From Gammaproteobacteria bacterium (lineage in GTDB: Bacteria > Pseudomonadota > Gammaproteobacteria > Eutrophobiales > Eutrophobiaceae): DNA of 52,704 nucleotides. Position 1 is the stretch's first letter. Each line of letters begins with the position of its first letter. The stretch spans positions 58,182 to 110,885 of the forward strand of contig WVYN01000015.1 of NCBI GenBank assembly GCA_011772965.1, written 5' to 3'. The position numbers and the translations under genes are program-made. The notes below the pieces were generated by a model. It made no database searches and was not told the DNA's origin. It worked only from the letters and a program-made list of their open reading frames with translations. Shown here piece after piece: positions 44,561 through 51,941 of the stretch.

Positions 44561-45619
44561 ATGAAATACAATACTGATGATCTGAGGATTGAATCTATCA
44601 AAGCAGTGACATCACCTGCCGAGATTACCGAGGAGATACCGATTACGGAAAAAGCTGCCATCACGACATATGAAACCCGTGAAGCTATCCATAATATTCT
44701 GCAAGGTAAGGACAAACGCCTGCTAGTGATTGCCGGCCCCTGTTCCATACATGATACCAAGGCAGCACTCGAGTACGCACAAAAACTCAAAACGCTGAAA
44801 GACAAATACAGTAATGAGTTGCTTATCGTCATGCGTGTCTATTTTGAGAAACCCAGGACCACTGTCGGATGGAAAGGACTGATTAATGATCCCGAACTGA
44901 ATAACAGTTTCCACATTAACAAGGGAATACGGCTTGCCCGCACTCTGCTCCTTAAATTAAATGATATGGGTATTCCCGCCGGCACCGAATACCTGGACCT
45001 GATTACACCACAGTATGTCACTGATCTGATTTCCTGGGGCGCGATCGGTGCCCGAACAACGGAAAGCCAGGTTCACCGTGAACTTGCCTCCGGGCTTTCC
45101 TGCCCTGTCGGTTTTAAAAACGGTACCGACGGAAATATAAAAGTTGCAGTGGATGCTATCGGTGCGGCGATCCGTCCTCATCATTTCCTGTCCCTGAGAA
45201 AGGAAGGCAATTCAGCCATATTTGCGACCAAGGGCAACCCGGATTGTCACATTATACTACGCGGTGGCAAGACGCCGAATTATGACAAGAAGAGTGTTGA
45301 AACCGCAGCAGAGGCATTAAGAAAAGCCGGTTTGCCGGATCGGATCATGATCGATTTCAGCCATGCTAATAGCAGGAAACAACCCAGGCTCCAGCTGGAA
45401 GTTGGCAGGGATATCGCAACGCAAATTGCCGACGGTGAACGGCATATCTTCGGCGTCATGATAGAGAGTCATCTTGTCGAAGGGCGACAGGATGTCGAGG
45501 AGGGCAAGGATTTGACATACGGTCAGAGTATTACCGATGCCTGTATTGGCTGGGATGATACAGAAAAGCTGATTAGCCAGCTGGCCGAGGCTTCAGGTGA
45601 GCGGATCAAATCTTCCTGA
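44561..45619 (+). CDS. aroG: 3-deoxy-7-phosphoheptulonate (DAHP) synthase, class I
   Basis: First step of the shikimate pathway: phosphoenolpyruvate plus erythrose-4-phosphate to DAHP. The 352 residues match the AroF/G/H type: LLVIAGPCSIHDTKAAL, YFEKPRTTVGWKGLINDPEL, GARTTESQVHRELASGLSCP, GFKNGTDGNI, IMIDFSHANSRKQP and ESHLVEGRQD, with the metal-binding Cys in AGPCS and His in IDFSHAN. Whether it is Phe-, Tyr- or Trp-sensitive cannot be told reliably; the symbol is a best guess. It ends one base before the convergent znuB stop. Confidence 0.93.
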   Translation: MKYNTDDLRIESIKAVTSPAEITEEIPITEKAAITTYETREAIHNILQGKDKRLLVIAGPCSIHDTKAALEYAQKLKTLKDKYSNELLIVMRVYFEKPRTTVGWKGLINDPELNNSFHINKGIRLARTLLLKLNDMGIPAGTEYLDLITPQYVTDLISWGAIGARTTESQVHRELASGLSCPVGFKNGTDGNIKVAVDAIGAAIRPHHFLSLRKEGNSAIFATKGNPDCHIILRGGKTPNYDKKSVETAAEALRKAGLPDRIMIDFSHANSRKQPRLQLEVGRDIATQIADGERHIFGVMIESHLVEGRQDVEEGKDLTYGQSITDACIGWDDTEKLISQLAEASGERIKSS

Positions 45620-45620
45620 A

Positions 45621-46448
45621 TTAATTATCATGATTCCCTGTCAATTTCACCTGGATTCGTTTTGAAATAATCGAGACTAGATAGACAAAGCTTGCAATGA
45701 TAATAATCGTGGCGCCGGAGGGTAAGTCAGGCTGGTACGAAATCACCAGGCCACTGGTTGTCACAAACAAACTGAACAAAACCGAAAGCAACATCATTGG
45801 CTTGATTGAGCTGACGAATTGTGTAGCACTGGCAGCAGGAAGAATCAGTAATGCCAGTACCAGTATCAGTCCAACCACCTGGATTAATAACACCACTGTA
45901 AGCGCTACCATAGAGAGCAACAGGATGTAATAAAACTCTACATTTATCCCCCGTAAGCGGGCAAACTCCTGATCAAAGGCTGTTACCAGGAATTGACGGT
46001 AAAGCATGGTGGCCAGCAGGAACAAGAGGATGTCCAGTAACAGCATCAGAACCAGGTCATTACCGGAAACCAGCAGGATATTACCAAACAGGTAACTCAT
46101 GAGATCCACGTTGTATCCCGGTGTCCGGGATATAAACAGGATCCCGATGGCCATTCCCACGGACCAGAACATGGCAATCAAAATGTCCTCATTCTGTCGC
46201 CACTTCAGGTTTATCAAACCAATCAGAACGCTGGCTACGAGTGCTGCGATGACGGCACCCACCAATGGTGTATTACCCAGATAATAGGCAATACCCATAC
46301 CTGCGAGCACCGAATGCGCAATACCACCTGCAAGAAATCCAATCCGCCTGACGACAACATAGGTCCCCATGATGCCGCAACCAATGCTGGCCAGGATGCA
46401 GGCTAACATGGCATGCTGGATAAAATTATAGGAAAAGAACTCACTCAT
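45621..46448 (-). CDS. znuB: Zinc ABC transporter permease ZnuB
   Basis: A 275-residue inner-membrane permease of the ABC-3 family with about eight helices. It has MLACILASIGCGIMGTYVVV, RRIGFLAGGIAHSVLAGMGI with the GGIAHSVL motif, a cytoplasmic EFARLRGINVEF coupling segment, and LALLILPAASATQFVSS. It transports zinc with ZnuC and the binding protein encoded upstream. It is the last gene of zur-znuA-znuC-znuB, five bases after znuC. Confidence 0.93.
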   Translation of the reverse strand: MSEFFSYNFIQHAMLACILASIGCGIMGTYVVVRRIGFLAGGIAHSVLAGMGIAYYLGNTPLVGAVIAALVASVLIGLINLKWRQNEDILIAMFWSVGMAIGILFISRTPGYNVDLMSYLFGNILLVSGNDLVLMLLLDILLFLLATMLYRQFLVTAFDQEFARLRGINVEFYYILLLSMVALTVVLLIQVVGLILVLALLILPAASATQFVSSIKPMMLLSVLFSLFVTTSGLVISYQPDLPSGATIIIIASFVYLVSIISKRIQVKLTGNHDN

Positions 46449-46453
46449 TATTA

Positions 46454-47179
46454 TCAGTGGGCATGATCTATCATCCTGACATCGATGCCGTAGAGCTCCT
46501 CAATGGTTTTGCCGCTGATTTCTTCCGTGTTATGGCAAGCCAGTGTCTTGTTAACACATGCTACCCGGTCAACATAGCTTGATATGAAACCAATATCATG
46601 GGACACAACTAGTATCGTCATTCGTTCATTGTATTGTTTCAGTAAACCAAAGATATCCTCCTCGACACGTATATCAATATTTGCTGTGGGTTCATCCAGA
46701 ATCAGAATCTCCGGTTCCGATACGAGTGCCCTTGCAATCAACACACGCTGTAACTGTCCACCGGAGAGCGTGCCAATAGGCCGGCTTGCTATATCCTCAA
46801 TTTCAACGGCGCGTAAGACCTCTTGGCAAATCTGTCTGTCAGTAGATGAATAGGCAGAAAACCAGTGAGACAGACCGAGGCGGCCGAGCATGACAGTATC
46901 ACGGACATTGATTGGAAAATCCCTTCTCGAAAATGTTGGATATTGAGGTACGTAACCGATCTGTTTTCTGGCTGAGGTCACGGGCATGTCCAGAACCCGA
47001 ATGGTTCCAGTATCCGGTTCCAGCAGGCCAAGGATAAGTTTTACAAGTGTGCTTTTCCCACTCGCATTGGGACCGATGATCCCCAGGAATTCACCAGATT
47101 CAACCGAGAGATTAATGTTCTTGAGTACCAGTTCCCTGTCATAGGCAAAATCAACATCCTTAATTTCAATCAGGCTCAT
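46454..47179 (-). CDS. znuC: Zinc ABC transporter ATPase ZnuC
   Basis: A 241-residue ATPase: Walker A GPNASGKSTLVKLILGLL, Q-loop IGYVPQYPTF, signature LSGGQLQRVLIARA, Walker B ILILDEPTANID, and H-loop LVVSHDIGF. The ANxD rather than TNxD after Walker B and the GxVPQ loop are typical of metal-type ABC-3 importers. The four-base ATGA overlap with znuA gives coupling. Confidence 0.94.
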   Translation of the reverse strand: MSLIEIKDVDFAYDRELVLKNINLSVESGEFLGIIGPNASGKSTLVKLILGLLEPDTGTIRVLDMPVTSARKQIGYVPQYPTFSRRDFPINVRDTVMLGRLGLSHWFSAYSSTDRQICQEVLRAVEIEDIASRPIGTLSGGQLQRVLIARALVSEPEILILDEPTANIDIRVEEDIFGLLKQYNERMTILVVSHDIGFISSYVDRVACVNKTLACHNTEEISGKTIEELYGIDVRMIDHAH

Positions 47180-48039
47180 TGATTATTCCCCTTCCTGATC
47201 AGCTTGCTGATCTTTTCCAGGTTCTCGATATAATTTTCCGCTAATGGATCAATTTCTATCATGCTCGCCCCTGTCTCACGTACCAGGACTTTTGCTGCTG
47301 TTGTCTTGTATTGGGGTTGCACATAAATTACCTTGATACCGGTTGCATTGATCAGGTTAACCAGTCTCGCAAGTTCCCTGGCCCTGAGTTCAGAACCGTG
47401 TCTCTCGATTGGAACCTGCTTCAACTGGTAGCGTTCGGCAAAATGGCCCCACGATGGATGGGATACAATCAGATAACGGTGCCGAACTTTTTCCAGGTTA
47501 TGTTTTATTTTTAAATCCAGCTGGTCCAGTTCTTCTGCAAGTCGTTCAAAATTCTTTGAATAAAATGCAGTATTCACATCATCATGTTCTATCAGCGCAT
47601 CTTGGATTATCCTCGCGAGTTCCTTCGCATTATCGGGACTGGTCCAGACATGAGTATCTTTTAAGTATTGCTCTTCATCTGAATGATCATGTGTTATTGC
47701 GCCAAGGGATCCACAGCAAGGAATGATGGCCAGTTCCGGATTTAGTTCGGCAACTTGTTTTATCCATACTTCTTCAAAAGGCACACCTATCCGGAAATAG
47801 AGGGTGGATGAATTTAACCGGGCCATCTGCCGTGGCGTGGGTTCATAACTCTCAGGGTTCATACCCTGTTTCAATAACACAGCCACCTCCACCCGGTTTC
47901 CGCCTATCCGTTCAACCAGGAATTTTTGCGGAGGAATACTGACATGGATCCTGACGGGCTCCTCTGCTTTTACCTGCGACTGAAGGCAACACAGCAGCAT
48001 GGATAACAAAACCGGAAATGGATGTCTGGTTCGCCGCAT
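47176..48039 (-). CDS. znuA: Zinc ABC transporter substrate-binding protein ZnuA
   Basis: A 287-residue periplasmic binding protein. A signal peptide (FPVLLSMLLCCLQSQVKA) precedes a cluster A-I fold. Metal ligands by family position: His in DTHVWTSP, His in VSHPSWGHFAERY, and Asp in IDPLAENY. The first His, normally in GxxPHxYEP, is Glu here (GMNPESYEPTPRQM). The His-rich loop of enterobacterial ZnuA is reduced to HDHSDEEQ. Metal preference may therefore differ from E. coli ZnuA, but the operon under Zur supports zinc. It starts seven bases after zur. Confidence 0.9.
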   Translation of the reverse strand: MRRTRHPFPVLLSMLLCCLQSQVKAEEPVRIHVSIPPQKFLVERIGGNRVEVAVLLKQGMNPESYEPTPRQMARLNSSTLYFRIGVPFEEVWIKQVAELNPELAIIPCCGSLGAITHDHSDEEQYLKDTHVWTSPDNAKELARIIQDALIEHDDVNTAFYSKNFERLAEELDQLDLKIKHNLEKVRHRYLIVSHPSWGHFAERYQLKQVPIERHGSELRARELARLVNLINATGIKVIYVQPQYKTTAAKVLVRETGASMIEIDPLAENYIENLEKISKLIRKGNNQ

Positions 48040-48045
48040 GGCTAA

Positions 48046-48537
48046 TTAACCGGCAATGCATTTCTCACAGAGTCCCTGGATCTCAATCGTCTTGTCGAGG
48101 ACCTGGAAGCCGAGTGATTCAGCCTTGCGTGACAATACCTGCTGGATATCCGGATCATCCATTTCGGCGACTTCGCCACAGTCCCGGCAAATCAGGAACT
48201 GGCTGGTGTGATGCTTGAGCGGTTCGCCACAACCGACGTAGGCATTCAGAGACTGGAGTTTATGAATCAGGCCCTCTTCCAGCAGGAAATCCAGTGACCG
48301 GTAGACTGTCGGCGGGGCGGAACCAATCTTTTCATCACGAAGCTGATCCAGCAGGTCGTAGGCTTTGACTGGCATATGACTGCCCCAGATCAGTTCCAGG
48401 ACTCGCCGCCGTAACGGGGTAAGCCGTACGCCGCTGGATTCGCAGTTTTTGACTGCCTGATCGAGGGCTTTCTCAAGGCAACTTTGGTGAGCGTGATCCC
48501 TGTCCTTGAAAGGCATCAACACGCTGTCATTTGCCAT
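48046..48537 (-). CDS. zur: Zinc uptake regulator Zur (Fur family)
   Basis: A 163-residue Fur-family repressor. Winged helix: RLTPLRRRVLELIWGSHMPV and SAPPTVYRSLDFLLEEGLIH. Zinc sites are CRDCGEVAEM and the C-terminal CEKCIAG, plus His in KHHTSQFLIC. Assignment to Zur rather than Fur rests on the znuACB genes directly downstream and the palindromic operator upstream. GGAGGG precedes the ATG by about six bases. It heads the operon and so should autoregulate. Confidence 0.95.
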   Translation of the reverse strand: MANDSVLMPFKDRDHAHQSCLEKALDQAVKNCESSGVRLTPLRRRVLELIWGSHMPVKAYDLLDQLRDEKIGSAPPTVYRSLDFLLEEGLIHKLQSLNAYVGCGEPLKHHTSQFLICRDCGEVAEMDDPDIQQVLSRKAESLGFQVLDKTIEIQGLCEKCIAG

Positions 48538-48567
48538 AGTTTGCCCTCCTGTCGGCGACCGGTTAAT

Positions 48568-48590
48568 GTAATGTTATAATATAACAAATT
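48568..48590 (-). promoter_or_regulatory. Zur box upstream of zur-znuACB
   Basis: GTTATAATATAAC at 48573-48585 has arms GTTATA/TATAAC around a single central base, flanked by AAT and AAA. This matches the core of the gammaproteobacterial Zur consensus (TGTTATAWTATAACA, established). It is 35 bases from the zur ATG and contains TATAAT-like hexamers, so repressor and RNA polymerase would compete. It could also serve the divergent TusA-like gene about 125 bases away. Confidence 0.88.
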
Positions 48591-48712
48591 TATCAGGCAG
48601 CGGCATATAATCTGGCATATAAATACAGGATGAGCCCCTACAGCTGTTTCGTGAAATGCGCATGGCGTTATGGTAATCAGCAGGATCGCAATCATTGTAT
48701 AATCACTCACTT

Positions 48713-48991
48713 ATGCCAATGAACCAGACTGACATCGACGACAAGCTGACAGCAGACCGGGTGCTGGATGCGAAGGGCCTGAATTGCCCACTGCCCATAC
48801 TCAAGACCAAGGTTCTGCTGAACAAGATGCAAGCCGGACAGATCCTCTTTGTTGAGGCCACAGATCCTCACTCCGTGGTTGATTTCGAGGCCTATGCGGC
48901 CAGGACCCGGCACGAGATCCTGCGACAAACCGAACAGGGTGGCATCTATGAGTTTTATATTCGCCGGGCCGAGAACCCTAGAGAGACTTGA
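48713..48991 (+). CDS. TusA/SirA-family sulfur carrier protein
   Basis: About 92 residues with the TusA signature VLDAKGLNCPLPILKTKVLL; the active Cys is in CPLP. TDPHSVVDFEAYAARTRHEI and YEFYIRRA complete the ferredoxin-like fold. TusA proteins relay persulfide sulfur in tRNA thiolation or, in sulfur oxidisers, in dissimilatory sulfur transfer. ATG 48713 or ATG 48719 may be the start. A TATAAT at 48698-48703 would put transcription within a few bases of the start codon, giving an almost leaderless mRNA, if it is used. Confidence 0.92.
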   Translation: MPMNQTDIDDKLTADRVLDAKGLNCPLPILKTKVLLNKMQAGQILFVEATDPHSVVDFEAYAARTRHEILRQTEQGGIYEFYIRRAENPRET

Positions 48992-49162
48992 TCCCCCTGA
49001 TCGAGCCTTTACCAGCTTTCAGGTGTCAAGCGCTCAGCCCCAGATAGACCTTTGACAGGTTATTTTTGAGTTCCATTAACAGGGGTATATCTCATGCATG
49101 AGTGCTATAGTAATATAATTGCTCCTGAATAATTTGTCCCTCAAATCAAGAAATTAAAATAA

Positions 49163-49819
49163 ATGTCCAAGAAACGTATATTGATTGTTGATGACGACCC
49201 GACGACGGCTTCGGTTATCAAGCTCTATATCAACGATCTTGGTTACGAAATCGCCGGTACCGCCAATGACGGTAAGGAGGCCATCAACCAAGTACGCTCA
49301 CTCAATCCGGATCTCGTATTGATGGACATTAATCTGGGCAAGGGACTGGACGGGGTGGACACGGCCGAGATCATGACCAAGAATTTCAAGACCCCGATCA
49401 TCTTTGTGACATCGCACGCCGATGAGGCTACGCTCACACGGGCAAAGTCAGTAGAACCCCTGGGTTTCATCAATAAACCCCTACGCGAGACTGACCTGAA
49501 AACCACCATCGAATTTGCCATCGCCAAGATTGATTCCACCGACGATGAGGAAGAGGAGAAACCAAGCGGTTCGGTGGAGGATGTCCTGATCGGACTCTAT
49601 TCATTGACTCCTGCTGAGGCCAGGGTCACGGCCAAACTGCTGGAAGTCCCCGAACTTTCTTACGTTTCCGAGGCATTGAATATCAGCCTGTCCACGGCCA
49701 AGACACACCTGAAACGAATTTACCGCAAGACCAATACTAACAAACAGTCCCTGCTGGTGCATAAGATCGTTACCGGTCCCGCCGGCGCCTTCATGAATAA
49801 AAATCCAAACAGCGATTAA
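49163..49819 (+). CDS. Response regulator with C-terminal LuxR-type helix-turn-helix
   Basis: A 218-residue two-domain regulator. The receiver domain has RILIVDDDPTT, phospho-acceptor Asp in PDLVLMDINLGKG, Thr/Ser in IIFVTSHADE and Lys in GFINKPLRE. An acidic linker (STDDEEEEKPSG) leads to a LuxR-like segment (YSLTPAEARVTAKLLEVPEL, LNISLSTAKTHLKRIYRKT). No kinase gene is adjacent, so it is an orphan in this window. Its stop TAA and the next start ATG share one base, giving tight coupling. A 12-base palindrome CTCATGCATGAG lies at 49091-49102 upstream. Confidence 0.92.
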   Translation: MSKKRILIVDDDPTTASVIKLYINDLGYEIAGTANDGKEAINQVRSLNPDLVLMDINLGKGLDGVDTAEIMTKNFKTPIIFVTSHADEATLTRAKSVEPLGFINKPLRETDLKTTIEFAIAKIDSTDDEEEEKPSGSVEDVLIGLYSLTPAEARVTAKLLEVPELSYVSEALNISLSTAKTHLKRIYRKTNTNKQSLLVHKIVTGPAGAFMNKNPNSD

Positions 49820-50193
49820 TGACGGGTGTCATTATCGAGATCGGCCCCGTATCGCTGGAGCTGGTCACACTGGACACACCGACTGCGCAAGCGATCATTG
49901 ACCAGCTGCCGTTTAATGCCACTGCAAAAACCTGGGGCGAGGAAGTTTATTTCCAGGCCCCTGTCAGTTGTTCACTTGAGCCCGATGCCAGAGACATAAT
50001 TGAGCCGGGGGAGATCGCCTTTTGGACCGAGGGACAATGCATCGCCATCGGCTATGGCAAGACGCCCGTATCAGTCGGAAATGAAATTCGGCTGGCTGCA
50101 AAAACCAATATCTGGGCCCGGTCTCAAACCGACGTCAAGGCTCTCAGCAGTGTGACAGGTGGTGATCCGGTTGTGGTGAGATTGAAAGAATAA
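49819..50193 (+). CDS. Cyclophilin-like fold protein (PF04126 type)
   Basis: A 124-residue single-domain protein. AKTWGEEVYFQAPV, DIIEPGEIAFWTEGQCIAIGYG and KTPVSVGNEIRLAAKTNIWA match the cyclophilin-like fold family known from TM1367 of Thermotoga (from memory). These proteins have the cyclophilin barrel without the peptidyl-prolyl isomerase site, and no function is established. The start overlaps the response regulator stop by one base, so the two are made together. It ends three bases before the convergent OsmC gene. Confidence 0.85.
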   Translation: MTGVIIEIGPVSLELVTLDTPTAQAIIDQLPFNATAKTWGEEVYFQAPVSCSLEPDARDIIEPGEIAFWTEGQCIAIGYGKTPVSVGNEIRLAAKTNIWARSQTDVKALSSVTGGDPVVVRLKE

Positions 50194-50196
50194 TTA

Positions 50197-50622
50197 TCAG
50201 GCCCCGCTGGTGGGTATAAGCTCGTAATCGTGTGTGATTTTTGCCATGGCACCCAGCATGATTGAGGCAGAGCAATACTTTTCCGCCGATAGCTGGATGG
50301 CACGCTCGATATTCTTTGCCCTTATCTTCTCGCCTTCAATGACAAAATGCAGATGGATGTCTGTGAAGATCCGGGGATGATCTTCAGCGCGCGTAGCTGA
50401 AATTTTCACAGTACACCCAGCAATGTTTTCCCTGGATTTTTTCAGTATGGAAACAACATCATAGGTACTGCATGCGGCCATGCTCAGGAGCAGCATTTCC
50501 ATGGGCCTGGCTCCAAGATTCCGCCCGCCTCCTTCGGGCGGACCGTCGAACACCACGGTGTGTCCACTTGAACTCAATCCGATAAACGCGGCCCCTCCGG
50601 CCCATTTCAAGGTCGTCTCCAT
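50197..50622 (-). CDS. OsmC/YhfA family protein
   Basis: A 141-residue OsmC-fold protein: TLKWAGGAAFIGLSSSGHTV, GARPMEMLLLSMAACSTYDV with the first redox Cys, and AIQLSAEKYCSASIML with the second. Members with both cysteines reduce organic hydroperoxides; the YhfA branch is less well defined. ATG 50622 is used because the longer frame runs into crp upstream sequence and has no family match. It is divergent from crp, as yhfA is from crp in E. coli. Confidence 0.93.
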   Translation of the reverse strand: METTLKWAGGAAFIGLSSSGHTVVFDGPPEGGGRNLGARPMEMLLLSMAACSTYDVVSILKKSRENIAGCTVKISATRAEDHPRIFTDIHLHFVIEGEKIRAKNIERAIQLSAEKYCSASIMLGAMAKITHDYELIPTSGA

Positions 50623-50732
50623 CAAAATCTCCAACTGGTTGAATATTTGGAAAAAGTGTAAACTGTGCCGATATGACTGTTGTACAAACCTGAACGGTAA
50701 AATAACCACAGGCAATCGGGGGGCACAACGAT

Positions 50733-51368
50733 ATGGCCGAACTGGCTTTTCGTGACCAAAATACATTAATTTCCCGCTTTCTGGAACACTGCCACGTCAG
50801 GGAGTATCCAGCCAAGAGCATCATCATCAAAGCTGGCGATCCGAGCCTTGATTTGTTCTACATCATCAAGGGATCCGTGTCCGTTCAAGTTGAGGACAGC
50901 CGTGGTCGGGAGATTGTGCTGGCCTACCTGAACCCCGGGGATTTTTTCGGTGAACTGGGACTGTTCGAGGAAGGTTCCCGCCGCTCCGCTTATGTACGGG
51001 CGAAATCCAAATGCGAGATTGCCAAGATCAGCTATGAGCGAGTCCGCTCACTGCAATCCCTGTTTCCGGACATCCTTTTTTCTATTGCTTCCCAACTCGC
51101 CATCCGCTTGCGCAAAACCAGCAGCAAGGTCCGGGATCTGGCATTTACCGATGTTCAGGGCCGGGTCGCGCGTACGTTGCTGGAACTCTGCCGGGAACCG
51201 GATGCCATGACTCATCCGGATGGCATGCAAATCAAGATTACCCGCCAGGAACTGGGCCGGATTGTGGGTTGCTCGAGAGAAATGGTCGGCCGGGTCCTGA
51301 AAAGCCTGGAAGAGGAACACTTGATCACGGTTTCCGGCAAAACTATTGTGGTATTCGGCACCCGTTGA
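50733..51368 (+). CDS. crp: cAMP receptor protein Crp (Vfr-like)
   Basis: A 211-residue global regulator with high similarity to E. coli CRP: the cAMP-binding segment [20 protein letters not shown] with the Glu and Arg-Ser cAMP contacts, Thr-Ser in [14 protein letters not shown] at the dimer interface, and DNA-binding [20 protein letters not shown] then [14 protein letters not shown], ending [10 protein letters not shown]. It should bind TGTGA-N6-TCACA. Its own upstream region shows only a weak half match. It is divergent from the OsmC gene (110 bases). Confidence 0.97.
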   Translation: MAELAFRDQNTLISRFLEHCHVREYPAKSIIIKAGDPSLDLFYIIKGSVSVQVEDSRGREIVLAYLNPGDFFGELGLFEEGSRRSAYVRAKSKCEIAKISYERVRSLQSLFPDILFSIASQLAIRLRKTSSKVRDLAFTDVQGRVARTLLELCREPDAMTHPDGMQIKITRQELGRIVGCSREMVGRVLKSLEEEHLITVSGKTIVVFGTR

Positions 51369-51392
51369 TAGCCGGGCATTGTACCCACATTC

Positions 51393-51421
51393 TTGACAAA
51401 CCTGCTTCCAGTTTGGACAAT
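51393..51421 (+). promoter_or_regulatory. Sigma-70 promoter for tRNA-Met
   Basis: TTGACA (51393-51398), 17-base spacer, GACAAT (51416-51421): perfect -35 and four-of-six -10, with transcription starting near 51428, about 19 bases before the tRNA. No terminator was seen between crp and this promoter. Confidence 0.6.
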
Positions 51422-51446
51422 CGCGCTTCCAGAATTTCACCCCCGT

Positions 51447-51523
51447 GGCTATGTAGCTCAGTTGGTTAGAGCGCAGCATTCATAATGCTGATGTCGCTGG
51501 TTCAAGTCCAGCCATAGCCACCA
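51447..51523 (+). tRNA. tRNA-Met (elongator, anticodon CAT)
   Basis: A complete 77-base cloverleaf with CCA: acceptor GGCTATG/CATAGCC, D-arm GCTC...GAGC, anticodon stem CAGCA/TGCTG with loop TTCATAA, T-arm GCTGG TTCAAGT CCAGC. Base pair 1-72 is G-C, so it is not the initiator, which has an unpaired C1. Pairs U4-A69 and A5-U68 lack the C-G pairs of tRNA-Ile2, marking it as the elongator that reads AUG. Confidence 0.93.
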
Positions 51524-51941
51524 AACATATCAAGCAGCTACCTTTCTGTTATCAACCTGGTCAGCTACATTATATTCGGGTTCGAGTTGTTACCCCAATC
51601 TATACCCGCTTGCCATCAGCACAGCAAGCAATTGTTCAGCTACATCAATGACCACAGCGGAAGCTACCTGGCTATCAAGAGGCAGTTCATCCGTACTCAT
51701 GGCAGGCTCATGAAAGTGGACCGGTGCATAAAGATGGGTACCGCCGTGCACCGGAGTACAAATGGAATATGCAGAGTAATAAAAATCGGCCGGGGTGATT
51801 TAAATTTCTATATCGTTTAAAAATCATCAATAAGGAGTCAAATCTCGCTTTGACTAGACGAAAAAGAATTATTTTGATATTGAATTAATTTGATATTAAT
51901 CCTATATCAAAAGACAAGATTATAAATAAGATAGAGTATGA
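51524..51941. other. Intergenic region between tRNA-Met and the phospholipase D gene
   Basis: No supported gene. A 77-codon plus-strand frame (51587-51820) has no ribosome binding site, recognisable family or periodic composition. The last 120 bases are strongly AT-rich and look like spacer. No integrase or repeat of the tRNA 3' end was seen, so there is no evidence for an integrated element at this tRNA within the window. Confidence 0.5.

Noticed and set aside
50640-50732. CRP site for crp autoregulation
   Set aside because: Only a weak TGTG-N6-TGAC-like match; too far from TGTGA-N6-TCACA to call.
51447-51523. tRNA-Met as attachment site of a genomic island
   Set aside because: No integrase, no duplicated tRNA 3' end and no change in gene character were seen in the window.
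51587-51820. 77-codon frame after tRNA-Met
   Set aside because: No ribosome binding site, no recognisable domain, and it sits in spacer-like DNA.
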